DNA of 64,000 nt, from positions 9,885,575-9,949,574 of the forward strand of contig JACDQD010000005.1 of assembly GCA_019843655.1 (NCBI GenBank), in the 5' to 3' direction. Below are positions 46,201-58,577 of this stretch, piece by piece. The notes beneath the pieces were generated by a model, which did no database searches, was not told the DNA's origin, and saw only the letters and a program-made list of their open reading frames with translations. Position numbers and translations under genes: made by a program. Numbering within the stretch: position 1 is the first letter of the stretch; every line of letters starts with the position of its first letter. The stretch is from Lethocerus indicus. Taxonomy: Eukaryota > Arthropoda > Insecta > Hemiptera > Belostomatidae.

Positions 46201-47263
46201 TGAGGGTAGCTGGGGGGACCTCGATTATGCCCAATCACGTAATTAGGCACCGCAACAAAAGGGGCCACCGCAATTTTTTGCCCGCCCGCCCCGTACACGA
46301 CCCGACCCCTAACTGAAGGATTAAACGTCGGCCCTTTTCTCTGTCTCGGCCCAGAAGTATATGCACAGAAGCCTCCGGCGGGCCTAAAAAATGGACATGT
46401 GGCGTGGAGCGCGGTTTTTGCTCAGTTTGACTCAGTTAGGGGCAGGCAGCACCGGTGCCAGCTGACATCATCATACCCTGATTACACACCCTCCGTTGTT
46501 TCACGTAGAAATTACCCCCAAACTAACGACACGTTAGCGGTCGTACTTGGAGTAATTCCGTTTTGTGGGCCGGCCCGTTCGGAACTCATCTCCAGCCCTA
46601 CGAATATTAATTCCGTGATGACTAAAACGTCCGAACCAAGGAGTACAGTAATATTTCTCAGGTAATATTTTTCTCGGAAAATAGTCCAAATTCTTGTATT
46701 ACTGCGGGAAGAACCTCGGCTAGCCGGCGATGGCATTTTTCCAAAGCGAGCTCCAGTGGAACGGTCTTTACCCTTTTCCACTGAGGCCGTTGTCTGATTC
46801 CGAGGTTTCGCAGACCACGCTAAACGAGGCTCTTCCCAGGGTATTACGCGATCTCACCGGAAGTTGGAGGTCAAATTAGTATTATGCGTATACTTTGTAG
46901 CTATGAAGCAGAGTTAAGTTTCAATGATTCAATGACTGTGCATTATAAGAAACACTATGGAATTCTAAATCAAATGTTAGCACGTAAGTAGCGTAAGAGC
47001 GATGCCAGACGGGTACAAAATCCTGACCTATAGTGCGGCGGGCGCCTTAATGAGAGTCGGGCCGTAAACTAAGCCATTACCGGGAGAGTGGAGTGGGCCC
47101 CTAACAAGGGGCGGTGGGAGGGTGGTAGGAGGGGGGTAGTAAGATCGGGCGTATAACGCGGGAGGGGGTGGCGCTCGATGGCCGGGGCCGCGTCTGCGTC
47201 TTGACGCCCTCTCATATCCGTGACGCTCGGTGTCTTCACCGGCACCGCTCTCTCGGCCCGCAG
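43238..47263. other. Non-coding DNA with GC islands and a CT tract
   Basis: Contents include a scrap resembling the family A core (GATGGCGAGAAGCC at 43324-43337), GC-rich islands at about 43590-44230, 44970-45260 and 46150-46600, a NotI-type palindrome GGCGGCCGCC near 44160-44169, and a (CT)n tract at 45365-45387. Minus-strand frames of 117-130 codons at 44973-45365 are in a GC/purine-rich island and have no domain. No gene is supported. Confidence 0.45.
45365..45387. repeat. (CT)n microsatellite
   Basis: About 11 perfect CT units. Confidence 0.95.
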
Positions 47264-47371
47264 CCAGACCAGTCTCATTCCTCGAGCAACGGCCCCGAGC
47301 TGAGGACCCGGGCGGCGGAGCGGAGGCGGCCCACCCGCGGGGACACGACCGGAGGCGGAGGCCGATTACAG
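47264..47371 (+). CDS. Candidate internal exon in a CpG-rich island, unidentified
   Basis: The segment is bounded by an acceptor-like pyrimidine-rich CTCTCTCGGCCCGCAG (47248-47263) and a consensus donor CAG/GTAAGT (GT at 47372-47373). It is exactly 108 nt, a multiple of three, and one frame is open throughout: PDQSHSSSNGPELRTR followed by an Arg/Gly-rich part ending GGGGRLQ. The same frame is also open upstream and across the donor, and a second plus-strand frame is open too, as is usual in GC-rich DNA, so openness carries little weight. The evidence is the paired splice signals and their spacing. It could equally be a non-coding first exon of a gene reaching to the right. No family is recognised. 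Confidence 0.3.
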
Positions 47372-48894
47372 GTAAGTGGGACACCCTCAATGACACGCCC
47401 GTAGTACCGGCCGTAGTACTCCCTCTAGTACAGTAATTACAAGAAGGGGGGGTTGGCGGGAGAGCCGGGGTGAAGGTGTGAATGATTAGAGACTGGAAAT
47501 GACTGCGGGGGTTGAATGGGGGATGTTGCGCGCTGGCGGCGGCGGCGGCGGTGGTGGGGACCGCTCCGCCAATCACCGGCCCTCTCTCATTACCCATTCA
47601 CCCCTTGGCGAGCTTTTAATAACTAACCCCTACCCCCATTGTCTTGCCCTGACCTACCCTCCATAACGGCCATTCCCCCCTCCCACCCCTCGTCATCATC
47701 CTCTCTCTCTGTCTTCCTCCGCGAAATAAAACCGATGAGACGAAACTCCGGCGACCCAGTGAACCCCTAGACTCAACCAGTGTAGACTTGTGATTAACCG
47801 CGTTGTGATCTTTTATATTACGTAGGATGAACATCCCATTCATACCAGGGTAAGAGCACACTTATTACGACATGACCGGAAGATTGTAGACACTCTGATA
47901 TATTTAAAAAGACTCTCCTTCCGTACTTCTTATTTTTAAACCTGCAGACATCAAATTTCTAATTACAAACAGTAAAACACACTATTTCTGTAATAACAAC
48001 TCTTACCATAAATGAGATGTAGAATAATTTATTTTAATTATGACTTAACTCATTATCCGAACACAGAACACAACAATGACAAACTCTTGTGCATGCCTTG
48101 TATCTAAATGTTCGAAACCTTTCATCATCGTACATATACAAGTTATAGACTATAATGACATTGCGGCATATACAGAAATCATTGCTACGTTCGTCTCGAG
48201 ACAAGTTATAAAATATAATGTCCAAAATTCTTATGCAATATTGTGTATTTTTTTGGATGCATGACGTAATTTGTTCTCGAATTCATTTGTTTAAACGCAT
48301 ACATTCTGGTCAAACATCATATTATCATTTGGATCTTCCGCTTAAGACCAAGAAAATAATGAATTGTAGTACAATAAAACTATATTTATTATTTTAAGAA
48401 ATCGGAATTACAAACTCGGGGCCCAAATCTGGGTCCACGTAGGTTTTTAAATTTACTAACGGGCCAAACTATTGCATGTCTGTTAATGTTCAACTTTCAG
48501 ATATTCTAATAGGAATATATGAATTACGTTAACTTGTTTTCACTATGATACTACAGAAATTTAAATTATGTAAAATTATTTTAAATCACCGCCCAAAACT
48601 CTCAGTATAATCGCGTGCTGTTTCTCCCAACTGGCTGTCAACAATTTTAATAACCTGTAGAATGACCCACTGAATATTTTACCAGAAACAATCAGTAATC
48701 AAATTCGCAAAATTAAAGCTTCAGATTTTCAATTTAAAATAAACCTTAGAATCAAAATGTAAGAAATATCTAGAACCAATAGCATGATCATTTCGGTACC
48801 GTCTATTGGAGAATTTTTCCATTTTACAACTTTAATTATTCACACGGTTTGATAAAATTATGTACAATAAAAATTGTGCTATCGCAATTTTCTC
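47372..48894. other. Non-coding DNA
   Basis: The GC island continues to about 47720, including a (GGC)n run near 47534-47551; the rest is AT-rich. A 189-codon minus-strand frame (47028-47597) spans the island and is Pro/Arg/Ala-rich by composition. Confidence 0.4.
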
Positions 48895-49000
48895 GATCCT
48901 CTGTCTCCTCTCATGACAAAAAACCAGCGGGAGTAGAAGGTAATTGAGAAAACTATGCTATTTCAAACGCTCGCAGACCACATAATAGATATTCCAAACT
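48895..49000. repeat. Family A degenerate remnant
   Basis: CTCTGTCTCCTCTCATGAC (inverted-arm piece) is followed by ACCAGCGGGAGTAG and then GCTCGCAGACCACATAATAG with ATTCCAAACT (direct-arm end). The body between them, including the core, is deleted. Confidence 0.65.
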
Positions 49001-50171
49001 AAAATTCAAATATGTACAGGAATTGCATACAAGAGTAAGTTAAGACATAATGTATTGCCAGAGGAAATTAATTAATAAATTATTGTATATTCGGCCACGA
49101 GTAAATTGTATTTATACTTCAATGAGGTTTTTAGTAATGGTGATCCTGTGACCAGAAAGATTCAGTACAATCCCACATAATAATGTCCTAGAATAGGTCA
49201 GCAGATACCGCAGAGTTATAATAATGAATAATAATAATTTCATAAAAAAAATCAAAAATTACATTTTAATTTTATATCATGAGAACGTCAGGTTTTTTAC
49301 TGTCCTGGTGGAAATAATGACCTATATTGCACAATTTAGTTTTCTGGCGCTACGGTTTCCTCTACACTATCCTTCTCCAGACCGACCTCCTTTTGTTAAC
49401 ATATCGCTCAGTGTTATAAACAACGAATATTTAAAAAAGAAGGATAAAAACATAAATTCTGTAAGTATTTTTTTAGCTAGTACAGTTCGAAAATAAAATC
49501 AGTTTCTGATCATTTTAAGGTTTTTATTAAACAATCACGAAGTCCCATACTTTAAAAAACCATATCTCGCCGGCGCGTTAGTAAAAACAGAGTCGATATT
49601 CATAATAAAGATTCAAATTTATTCTAAACAATTTACCTATCAATCTACAAACAAGATTACAAAAAGAAAAACACATTAAATTGCCACTGTAATTCTTACT
49701 TCCAAGGGATTAGTACAAAAACGAAATGGATTGACGTAGATCTGTGATTGCTGATTCTTTCTATACAACTATATAGACGATACTAATTGCTCGAAAAATT
49801 ATAATAACGCGGTATTATTGAATAGTAACATTAAATATTGTTTTGATAGCCGCGTTAGATCGTTTTGTAGATGCTCGCTTTAAACTTTGGGAGGAATCGA
49901 TTTCGGAAAAAAGTCACCCCCTGGAAGCAGGGTGGCTAACTGGCACTATCTATCCCGGCTAGAGGAGATCCGTCGAATTCGTCCCGGCTGGAAATTTTTC
50001 GATAAGGGCGGCCTCCCGAAATCCGAGGGCGGCTTTTTCCGGGATGAGGGGTTGAGGGGATGTGATCAAACAGACCCCCTCCGCCCACTCCGCTTCTACC
50101 CTAAACGGGAGACACATGCAGGCCCGTGCACGACGGCCGAGAGTGACAACCCGCAATATCGACTGCCGAGG
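49001..50171. other. AT-rich DNA grading into a GC-rich island
   Basis: AT-rich to about 49880, then GC-rich. The 90-codon AT-rich frame at 49224-49496 is unrecognised. Confidence 0.4.
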
Positions 50172-50215
50172 GGGAGTTTGATTGGGCGGCGGGAACCCGC
50201 TCAAAATGGCCGCCC
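50172..50215 (+). promoter_or_regulatory. Promoter-like cluster: inverted CCAAT, E2F-type and YY1-type sites
   Basis: Within 35 bp occur ATTGG (50181-50185, inverted CCAAT), GGCGGGAA (50188-50194 region, E2F-like) and AAAATGGCCGCC (50204-50214 region, YY1-like). All lie inside a CpG-rich island of about 49.89-50.6 kb and are followed by a long CT tract. This combination is typical of TATA-less promoters in animals. No supported coding exon follows, so the assignment rests only on motif clustering. Confidence 0.25.
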
Positions 50216-50264
50216 GGCTCCTCCCGGCTCGGGACCTCGCTCCTCTCCCGCGATATCGATTCTC

Positions 50265-50268
<4 letters not shown>

Positions 50269-50307
<39 letters not shown>
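50269..50307. repeat. (CT)n microsatellite in a CpG island
   Basis: About 19 CT units. Frames of 117-244 codons on both strands run through this tract (encoding Ser-Leu or Arg-Glu runs) and are not taken as genes. Confidence 0.95.
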
Positions 50308-50309
<2 letters not shown>

Positions 50310-51039
50310 TCCTCCCGGCCCGTGTTTTCTATATCCCGCCCGAGAGGGCCTCGCACCGACCCGCCCCGAAGCAGACAAATTGTACGCGCTACTATCGATT
50401 GTAGTGCGTGCGCGTGTGTGTGCTCCGCGCCCTCTCCGCTACCCCGGCCCCCTTCCGCTTTCCTTATCCTTTGCGGGATCCTCCTATCCCAAAGGATGCC
50501 GCGCCTCAGCCGGGGAGGAGGTTTTATTGCTGATAATACAAGCCGGTCGGACAACCCTTATCCGGGGGGTTACCGACAGACACTACTATATATCGATTCC
50601 ACCTTACCGCCTATCCTATAAAACATCCTTTTCCCTTATCTCCTCCCTCCCTTTATCTTTCCCTCTCTCTCCGGTTTACCCAACGACTGTCCCCTAGCTA
50701 TTGCCCCACTAAAATTCCTAAGACGCTTCCACTAATATTCTTCTAAGGAAAATCCTTGTACAAATAACATACACTACTTCTCTGTCATGGTACATTGGTA
50801 TCAACAAAATTAATTTGCAATCCACTTCTTAATATTAGAACTGTGAATCGGCGGTGACAACAGTTAAACAGTACATGACGAAAAATATACTTAAATTAAA
50901 TTTTAATATTTGCATTTTTAATATTTTAATATTCAGTATTTGTAAATTGTAAAAAAAAACAAATTCTTAAGCGATTCTCCGCGTCGTTGCAGTACGAATT
51001 GAATGTAAATGCATCCTCTATTGATTCTATTTCGGAATT
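50308..51039. other. GC island tail, then AT-rich DNA
   Basis: GC-rich to about 50700, then AT-rich with TTTTAATATT-type stretches. Nothing recognised. Confidence 0.4.
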
Positions 51040-51290
51040 CCTTTCTGCTGGCCTGCGAGGGCCCGGAATGTCGCAGTGTTCTTTTGATCTTCTGTGTTTC
51101 CGCGTCGCGTGGTTTGTCCTTACGCTAGACCGGCGTCGGCTTCTCGCCACCATCAGTAGCTTTTACCGTCAATAGGATGGTGACTCACTTGGGCATATTT
51201 TACTTGGGGTAAAATTTACCGAATGCGTCGAACCGACGACACCGGTTTGGCGAGAGGCCGTTCGAGCGAGCGGATATAGAAGATCGAAAG
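51040..51290. repeat. Family A diverged fold-back copy
   Basis: The inverted arm is recognisable through GGCCTGCGAGGGCCCGGAAT, GTTTCCGCGTCG, TTGTCCTTACGCTAGACCGG and TCTCGCCACCATCAGTAGC. The far side has ACACCGGTTTGGCGAGAGGC and TAGAAGATCGAAAG. Divergence is higher than in the other full-length copies, suggesting an older insertion. Confidence 0.65.
51124..51160 (-). ncRNA. Hammerhead-like motif, decayed core
   Basis: On the minus strand stem I GCTA/TAGC, stem II GGC/GCC with loop GAGAA, and CCGGTC are kept. The box is CTGATGG (catalytic A9 lost) and GAAA has become GACG, so it cannot be active. Confidence 0.4.
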
Positions 51291-54200
51291 GACTATAAAT
51301 TATTTCTACAAAGTTACTTCAAAATATTTTAACGGATTTATAATTTTTGAATACGTATATTTGGCCTTTCCGCGTCATGAATTTTCAAATAACGACGGCG
51401 AAAACTGAGTATACCCATAAAGAAACACTGAGGCTCTGATGTGTTGGCATCCGGTTAAACAGCTAGCCGCGTAACCAGTTTCCAATTCGATATTAATCAA
51501 GCCCCTGCTGCCATCCCCGCCAATATCGGTCTAATAATCCCCCAATCATTGTCCAATTATAGTTCTCTAAGTGTTGCAAATAGTCAGTTTAACGCTACAG
51601 CGATTAAAATACAGAAATCCTAACTCCCGGGCAAGGTCAAATATCCGCCCCGCTGTGCGCTTAGAATATACAGTTTAAAACTCAAAACCTGCTAATTAAT
51701 ATATGAATTAATTATTATTAGTGCTTCTGGCGGCTGTTTTTTGATAATTACACATTATCCGACAGGACACAGAGAAATAACTAAACATATTTTCTATTTT
51801 GTCCTTTTGAAAAATACAACGTGCGAACTAATTAAAGACTCCTGGATTTTCGAGTTGCAACAGTGAAAGACAACTCAAATTTTCAAACTTGTTTCGACAC
51901 AATAAATAATAACAATTGGCGATTGTAATAATAGGGCACTACTTACAAATATGTATCGAATATTCACTCCCAAATAGTTCTCATAGCCATAGTACATTTC
52001 ATCGCACGACGGACGTCAGGCATTCCTTTAAAATGTTGCCGTCAAAAATTCCTCAGAATTCAATTCAGTTCAAATTCATTTCAAATTTGTTCGGGTATAA
52101 AATAATTGAAAATATCTCACAGCGACCTGAAAAAAATTTCAATGAGTGTGCGCCCGATTCTATTGAAAAAAACACAAAAGTACCTACTCAAAATACTACT
52201 ATAATATAAATTAGCCAATTATATATATATTTTTTCAACATTTTATTTCTCTACAAATATTTTCTTGTACGAAAATACTGTTTATTTACTTCAATTCAAG
52301 AAAACGTTGCGGGCTATTAAATCAAGTACAGGGAAAGTAAATTTTATATAATGAAGGAAAATATATTAATAAACTTCAAAGCAACAATTTCCTGAGAGTA
52401 TTAACAAATTATTGGGAATTTTAGGAAAAAATTATTTTTCTTCGATACTACACAATCTTGAAAGAAACAATTACCTACGCTATATCCAGTGAATTATTTA
52501 ATAGGCTCCAAAAATTATAATAATACCCTAAACAAATTATAAACTATTTGCTAAATTCAATTCACATACTGTACACACAACAGAGAAGAGTTAACCAAGA
52601 TAGTAAAAGATACTGTAGGGGGATACGCTTAGGGTTACATTATCACGGTCAAAAAAAGCTTTCTTTGAAGTACGTGAATTATCGGACGGAGAAGGGCCGA
52701 GGTGGGGCCGCCTAGCAGGCAGAGTTAGACCCGGGAACCGCGGGCAAAGAAATCGGATCAACTCCGAAAAGGGACCGAACTCCGGCTGGAAGGGTGGAAG
52801 AACGAAAATGGGAAATTCGGGCGGGTATTACCAACCCCCCCCCCGCCTACCGCCCCCGCCAACCCCCTCAACCACCGGAGACGGATATTGGAGTTTTCAC
52901 ATGCACGCCGGCCTCGCGTGCACACCCAGATAAACCGGGCATTTCTCCCCGACCGAATAATAAATCGGGGAAACGGTCCTATAACCGGGGGCGAACGGTG
53001 GTTGGGGGGGGGCGAGGGTCTTCCATCTAGGATATGTTGTAGCCGGGTGGAACTCAAAAACCAATTCAACAAAACTTGAGATTAGACCGAACCCTCGCGT
53101 CACGTATAAACAGGGGTTATTCCTTTGATATATATGTATAGAGTAAGAGTTCAAATAGTTTCCGATAAAGAACACTATTCAATGGTTTCAATTATAAGGG
53201 TAGAAGACAGCTAGATTTAGCATAAATGTTGATTTATTAATGACAATGTAATACCGCTAATACCAGATCGAATATTTCATCCTTGTATAAATATATTTCT
53301 ATAGGTTTATAGGTTGAAAATGGATACAAATTAAAATATACTAACACAGAATTAATTAATTAGTACTAATTAATAATACACAGAACTAATTGTTGTATGA
53401 ATTATAACCACGCTTCCTATTTTGATTTTAAAAAAGAATGTTGGCCAAAATATTATTTCAGAACACTTGGTAGTGGTAATGGCCGGGCGGACGGGAAGAG
53501 ACATGAACGGCAGACAAACCGGTGTACCTCGTATTAACTACAAAATCATGCCGACGTTGACTAATCTTAAAATTACCGAAAACACTGGATATAGCAATGA
53601 TTAAACATGGTGCTATAGCGAGTTAAATATTAAATAAGTATACTACATGTGAACTGACTAGAAAAGGATACTGTGGATGTCACGAACATGAAATACGTTA
53701 GATCGGTTTCCGCCTCTCGCCCTCGGCTGTTATTTCGCGCGATTTACTCACGGGCACTGTGAATGGAATAACTGTAAAAAAATAACATACCAAATGGCGA
53801 ACGGATTATGACTAAAAGCTGGCGGCGGTTATCAACGGCGTATCTGAGCGGTGCAGGGTGATGCTGTGGGAAAGATGACAGGGCGTTAAGTGAGGTAGAG
53901 CCGGCCTGGAAGACGAGGCGGGCTGGAGGGGGGATGCTGAAGAAGGGGTTAAACATAACCGAAGGGAAATTAGCCCTATCCCTCTCTCTATTTGTGCTGG
54001 CTGCCAGGTATAAGAGGGAGGGGGGGCCGCTATCTTCCCAACCTACCCCACGGAACCTTTTTTACATAATCGACCCAGTTCCCACATTAACACCTGCCCC
54101 TCGCGTCTCATCTCTCTCCCTCCGTCCCTAACCAACATCATGATTTCTACCCCGCCCCATAAAAAAAAATAATAATAATATTCCGTCCTAGTTATACGAA

Positions 54201-55378
54201 ATGAGGTGGGGAGGCAGGAACATCTGACCTGATTAGCGTCTTCCGTTAGATTTTTTTAATCGATGCAACTTTCACTAACAGTAATAACCTGTAGGGACAA
54301 GACAATTTAAATCTCGTTACTTTTCCCTCATTTTTTCTTTCTTCCCCTTTACGTACACGAACGCTACAAACATACTTAAATAGTCCAGGAACCTCCATGA
54401 ATCTACGTTATGAACTTAACTGCAGCGGGAGGAACACCTATACATGTATAGATCTGAAAACTAGTGAAGAAAATACAGCGAACAGAATAGTAGAGAGATA
54501 CAGGACGAATTAAAAGCCTTTTCACACTAGAAAGGGATCACTTGAGACTATTGACAACGGTTGTGGGCAACACAAACACAGACGCCGACTGAAACATTAT
54601 TAACGCTCCATAAAAAAAGGCAACAGGGACGAGCGGTTGGTTGGGGGAGGAGAAGAGGGATGAACAGAAGTAAAGCACAAAGAACGAGAACAACAATGAA
54701 AACACGGGAGGGCGACCGTCTTCACAATGGGCGATGGTAGAATGAAAAAAAGGCGATAAACAGGGGTGGAAAGGGAAGGGATGACAGTCGGCCAAAAAAG
54801 TGTCCCGTATTTCCAAAGGCCAATTGTAAGTAATTACGTAACAAAGATTTAAGGACATTGCGATGTAAAGGAAAAAATAATTTCAGTTACGTCCACGCCA
54901 ACCACTATAAACCTACAAGGTTTAGTATTGAAGACAGAAAGATTACAAGAAATACAACATCGGCCTTTAGGGGCAAAAATCAAAACGCCGGATGGCTTAT
55001 GTTAAACTCGCCCTAAATAAAGCCCAAGTAGAAGAAGAAGAAGTAGTAGAAGAAAGGGCAAGTTTAAAACAAGGAAAACTTCGCCTGGCCGGCGAGACTC
55101 CAGACAAGGGTTGAACTCGGACAGAGTTGGGAAACTGAACTTAGTTTTGAGTTCGAGAGAAGGAAGGGTGGTGGTGGTGGCGGCGGTGGTGGGAGGAGTC
55201 GGGTCCTCAACTTGCAAATGAGCTCAGAAAGAGAACAAGGTCGCTAACCCACAGCCCTTGACATTCCCTTAACCCAAATACCTCAGTCGCGATTACAGGG
55301 TTATAAACTACGTGAAGCAAACACAAATTAAATTTTTATTTTTCAAACTTTAAGCGCAGTAACAAAAATCCTAATCGT
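51291..55378. other. Non-coding DNA with GC islands and simple repeats
   Basis: AT-rich to 52670. GC-rich islands at about 52680-53060 and 53740-54130. A scrap of family A (GATCGGTTTCCGCCTCTCGC at 53701-53720) is present. GAA/GTA repeats at 55029-55052 and a (GGT)n/(GGC)n run at 55168-55190 were seen. Open frames of 104-106 codons are unsupported. Confidence 0.45.
55168..55190. repeat. (GGT)n/(GGC)n trinucleotide repeat
   Basis: About seven GGT or GGC units in a row. Confidence 0.85.
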
Positions 55379-55640
55379 ATATTTCGCGTGTTTCTGTCCA
55401 CTTTTCGGCAGTTTTAATGTTTTTCAAACTATTTCCAATACATTTTGGAACAACTCTTATGATCGTAAATACACAATACCAGATAAAACATCCAAACTTC
55501 CAAAATGACTATCACCGCTACTGAAGGTGGCGAGCAGCCGAAACGGGTCTAGTAAGAGACTAGACCAGCGATAGGAGACAGAAACACACGAAATCTACGG
55601 TATTCCAACCCCTCGCAGACCACAAAACTGGTATTCTGAA
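55379..55640. repeat. Family A copy with intact right end
   Basis: It begins ATTTCGCGTGTTTCTG (inverted-arm remnant). The centre is diverged, with AAACATCCAAACTTCC and AAATGACTATCACC. The direct arm is well conserved: CGCTACTGAAGGTGG, CAGCCGAAACGGG, GACTAGACCAGCGATAGGAG, CACGAAATCTACGGTATTCC, CTCGCAGACCACAAAACTGG, TATTCTGAAA. Confidence 0.85.
55517..55553 (+). ncRNA. Hammerhead-like motif, single-base core change
   Basis: GCTA, CTGAAGG, T, GGC-GAGCA-GCC, GAAAC.GGGTC, TAGT. The final A of the catalytic box is G, and stem I has a G-T wobble at its outer pair, so the fold is largely kept but the core is impaired. Confidence 0.45.
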
Positions 55641-58301
55641 AATCCCCATATTATAAGAATAATGTGGGAAAAACGGTCGTTCAACTTAAGTAGAAATCAC
55701 AATTTAATTTCAGTTGTATCTCGGATAATTCCTGGTGATATTCCGTTACGGATAATTTAATAAAGTGAAACGGGTAATTTTATTACCCACTTTAACTACT
55801 GAGTGCGCGTTTTCAATATAGGTGTCGGATTTGTCATTTTATTGAAGTTTGAAAGGCTGTTAGCCAGGACACAAAATAGCGTTTTACAGCCTCGTAACAT
55901 CTTTGGCAGTCAATATTCTTTTAACGGCCGTTACTTTTAGGACGACATCGTCCTGCGCTGGTTTATCAAGTCGAATAGCCGGAACCTCTCCCGTTTCCCG
56001 GGACGACGGATTAAGTCGTTCGGACGCGATAAGTGATCTGAAAACATCGGGCCTCGGATCCGGAGGCCCCATAGGGCCGGTGAAAGGGAGCAGATGCCCA
56101 CTAAAAGAAACATAGACACTCAACACCTGTTGTTACTCTCCTGTTCCACTTTATCAAGTCCCGTCCTAATTACCGGCTCCTAATAAAACCGCTTTATTAA
56201 CGGCCACGTCCGGTGCTAAACGTTCGAATGTGCATACTAAAGTATCCTATTCTAATGAGATGCGTCCCTAACTGAAAATGGGTCACCCAGGTATAATTGT
56301 GGGCTAGTGTTATTCAACTCACCGACTCGATAGTTCAGTAAGTAAAATAATTAGCCTCCGAAAGTAAATAAATGCATGTTCGGGAATTATTTAACCCGTT
56401 CTTGTTTAGAACTCAGGAGTAACGGACGAGGTCGAAAGGGGAAACTGATGAAACTGGGAAGGGTTGGGGGTTAAAATAGGAGCAATCCCTATATCGGAAT
56501 CAGGACTGGAGACTTCTATCTCCATTATGCAAGTAACCCTTTTTAAATAAACCATATGTCCAACTAAAAAGATAGCCAACGGAAATATCTATTATGAGAA
56601 CGCTCATTATTGCGAGGCTAACCCAATAAGAGGGAGTTATAAAATACAATGTAAATTTCATCATATATACGTTTAATTTTCTTCATCCCTCTGAAATTCC
56701 TTCTAGTTCCGCTTGTTTTATCTACATTATTTTCCTTTCATTTAACCGAACACTAATTAACTTCTTATGAGAAATATGTACCTAAATAATTTACCGAATA
56801 TTGTGATAGCACCTCTTACCGTCATTACACCGGGGACATTCCTCGCAACACGCAATATTTCATAATTTTATTCGATTTGGATATTATTACGCGGATTCGG
56901 AACCTCAAATTTGGCACCGTGAGGCGGAATCACAATGTGATCACCCCCTGCCCTTAAAAATTAAGCGAACGGTGTAAAATTCTACCAGACTCGGTTCGGG
57001 TTCCCCTAATTTTTGTACCACCTTAATGTACGTTAACCGCCGGATAATGCCCGGGCGTTTATTTGGCAGTTTTACCGCTATTAACGCGAGTCCCCGGGAA
57101 AAAGGATCCGGTATCGATTGTGTCGGTTAAGGGATGATATTACGGGACTGTACTCATTACAATGGTTAATGGGCAACCCCCCCCCAACCCATTCTCGGGG
57201 GTGCAACAGAAGCGGGAACGGCGGCGGCGGCGGCAGTAGGCCCATTATGCAGATACGGGTGAAATTTTTTTTCCCTCTTTTTTCTTTTTTTTTTCAACCC
57301 CGCGTAATACTAAACTGAATATCCCAGGTCAGGCGTGAAATATAATTTATGCGACGGAAAAGGGTTTATATTGAGGAGGTCCAGTGGAGCGGAGAGTTCC
57401 CCTCCCCCTTCCCCGGCCCCATCTGGGCTTTGCATAATGTTAGCGAGCCTGAGCCCCACGAGTGAGCCTGTGTGTGTGTGTCTGTGTGAGTGCGGGTCTC
57501 GGTACATTAATAAATGGGTTGTGCCTTTCATTATATAGGGAAACTAGTGTCCCGAAGCTACCCTCCCCGGCTGTACACCGCGTATACACATACAAGGGGT
57601 AGGCGGGGGGCTGAAAATCAATACAACCCGGTAAGGCCCCCTCCCGAGCTTTCCCCTGCCCCCCGTCTCCTTTCGGGCTCTTCTTCGCTTCCCCTCTAAG
57701 CGCCCTTCCCGGCACTTTTTCCTCCGAGACAGGCCTCGTCTTACGGTTTTTCCACCCAACCGTCGAGCTCCGTGTCCTCTCTCGTCTCGGTTTTTCTTCA
57801 ACATACCCCCATCTCTGGAGAGAAAAGACCGGATCAATTCCCGACAGAAAACTATGCAATATACAGTTGTAGCATTCACGATATAGATTGAACAGAAAGC
57901 GAAACTCAACATGAAACTCTTGACAAAGACACGGCTTCTAGCCAAAACCGAACTCGAGATAAGTAGTGGAGAGACTCCAGGAGACTTTAACATCCGTAAG
58001 AATAATGGAAATACGAAGAACATTGAAACTTTTTTTGAAACAGCGGAATTTGAATTCGGCTAACAGTATGAATAATGATCCTTTTAAGAATCATTAGGTG
58101 TTAGACCTCAAAACGAGTTTACGGTTTACTTACGTCCTCGATCATATTCCCGGCTCGAACTACGGACATGTATTAAGATACAGCACGACGCCGACCGCTT
58201 TTATAACATTAACGCTAGCACTATTACAGCACAAGTAACGCCGAAACCCTTCTGAACGGCCGGGTACAATTCGTTCGTTTGAGGGGGAACTGCGCAGAGA
58301 T

Positions 58302-58321
58302 AGAGAGAGAGAGAGAGAGAG
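58302..58321. repeat. (GA)n microsatellite
   Basis: About nine GA units, preceded by an AGAT interruption. Confidence 0.9.
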
Positions 58322-58559
58322 GTAAGGGATAAATTGGCCAATATAACACTCGTGGGCCCAACAATGATATCCGGTCCGGGCATCTTCCCGCCAATTGGTC
58401 ACGATTACACGGGATTCATCCGTACACAGTCGCAGTGTGGCTGGCAGTCACCCTCCGTTACCATTCATAGTTACAAGCGGGGCCTTTTCTACCTCGGCCC
58501 CACTCGAGCCTGTGTAAACAGGGCCGGGGGAACCTCATAGAAACGGACCGAGGAGCGGT

Positions 58560-58577
58560 TCGCACGCACGCACGCAC
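58560..58577. repeat. (CGCA)n tetranucleotide repeat
   Basis: Four perfect CGCA units ending in CGTA. Confidence 0.85.

Noticed and set aside
47028..47597. 189-codon minus-strand frame
   Set aside because: Pro/Arg/Ala/Ser-rich composition typical of GC-rich DNA; opposite-strand frames are also open; no domain.
49887..50621. Longest open frame in the window (244 codons, plus strand)
   Set aside because: It runs through a CpG-rich island and a pure CT tract (Ser-Leu run), several other frames on both strands are open over the same span, and no domain is recognisable.
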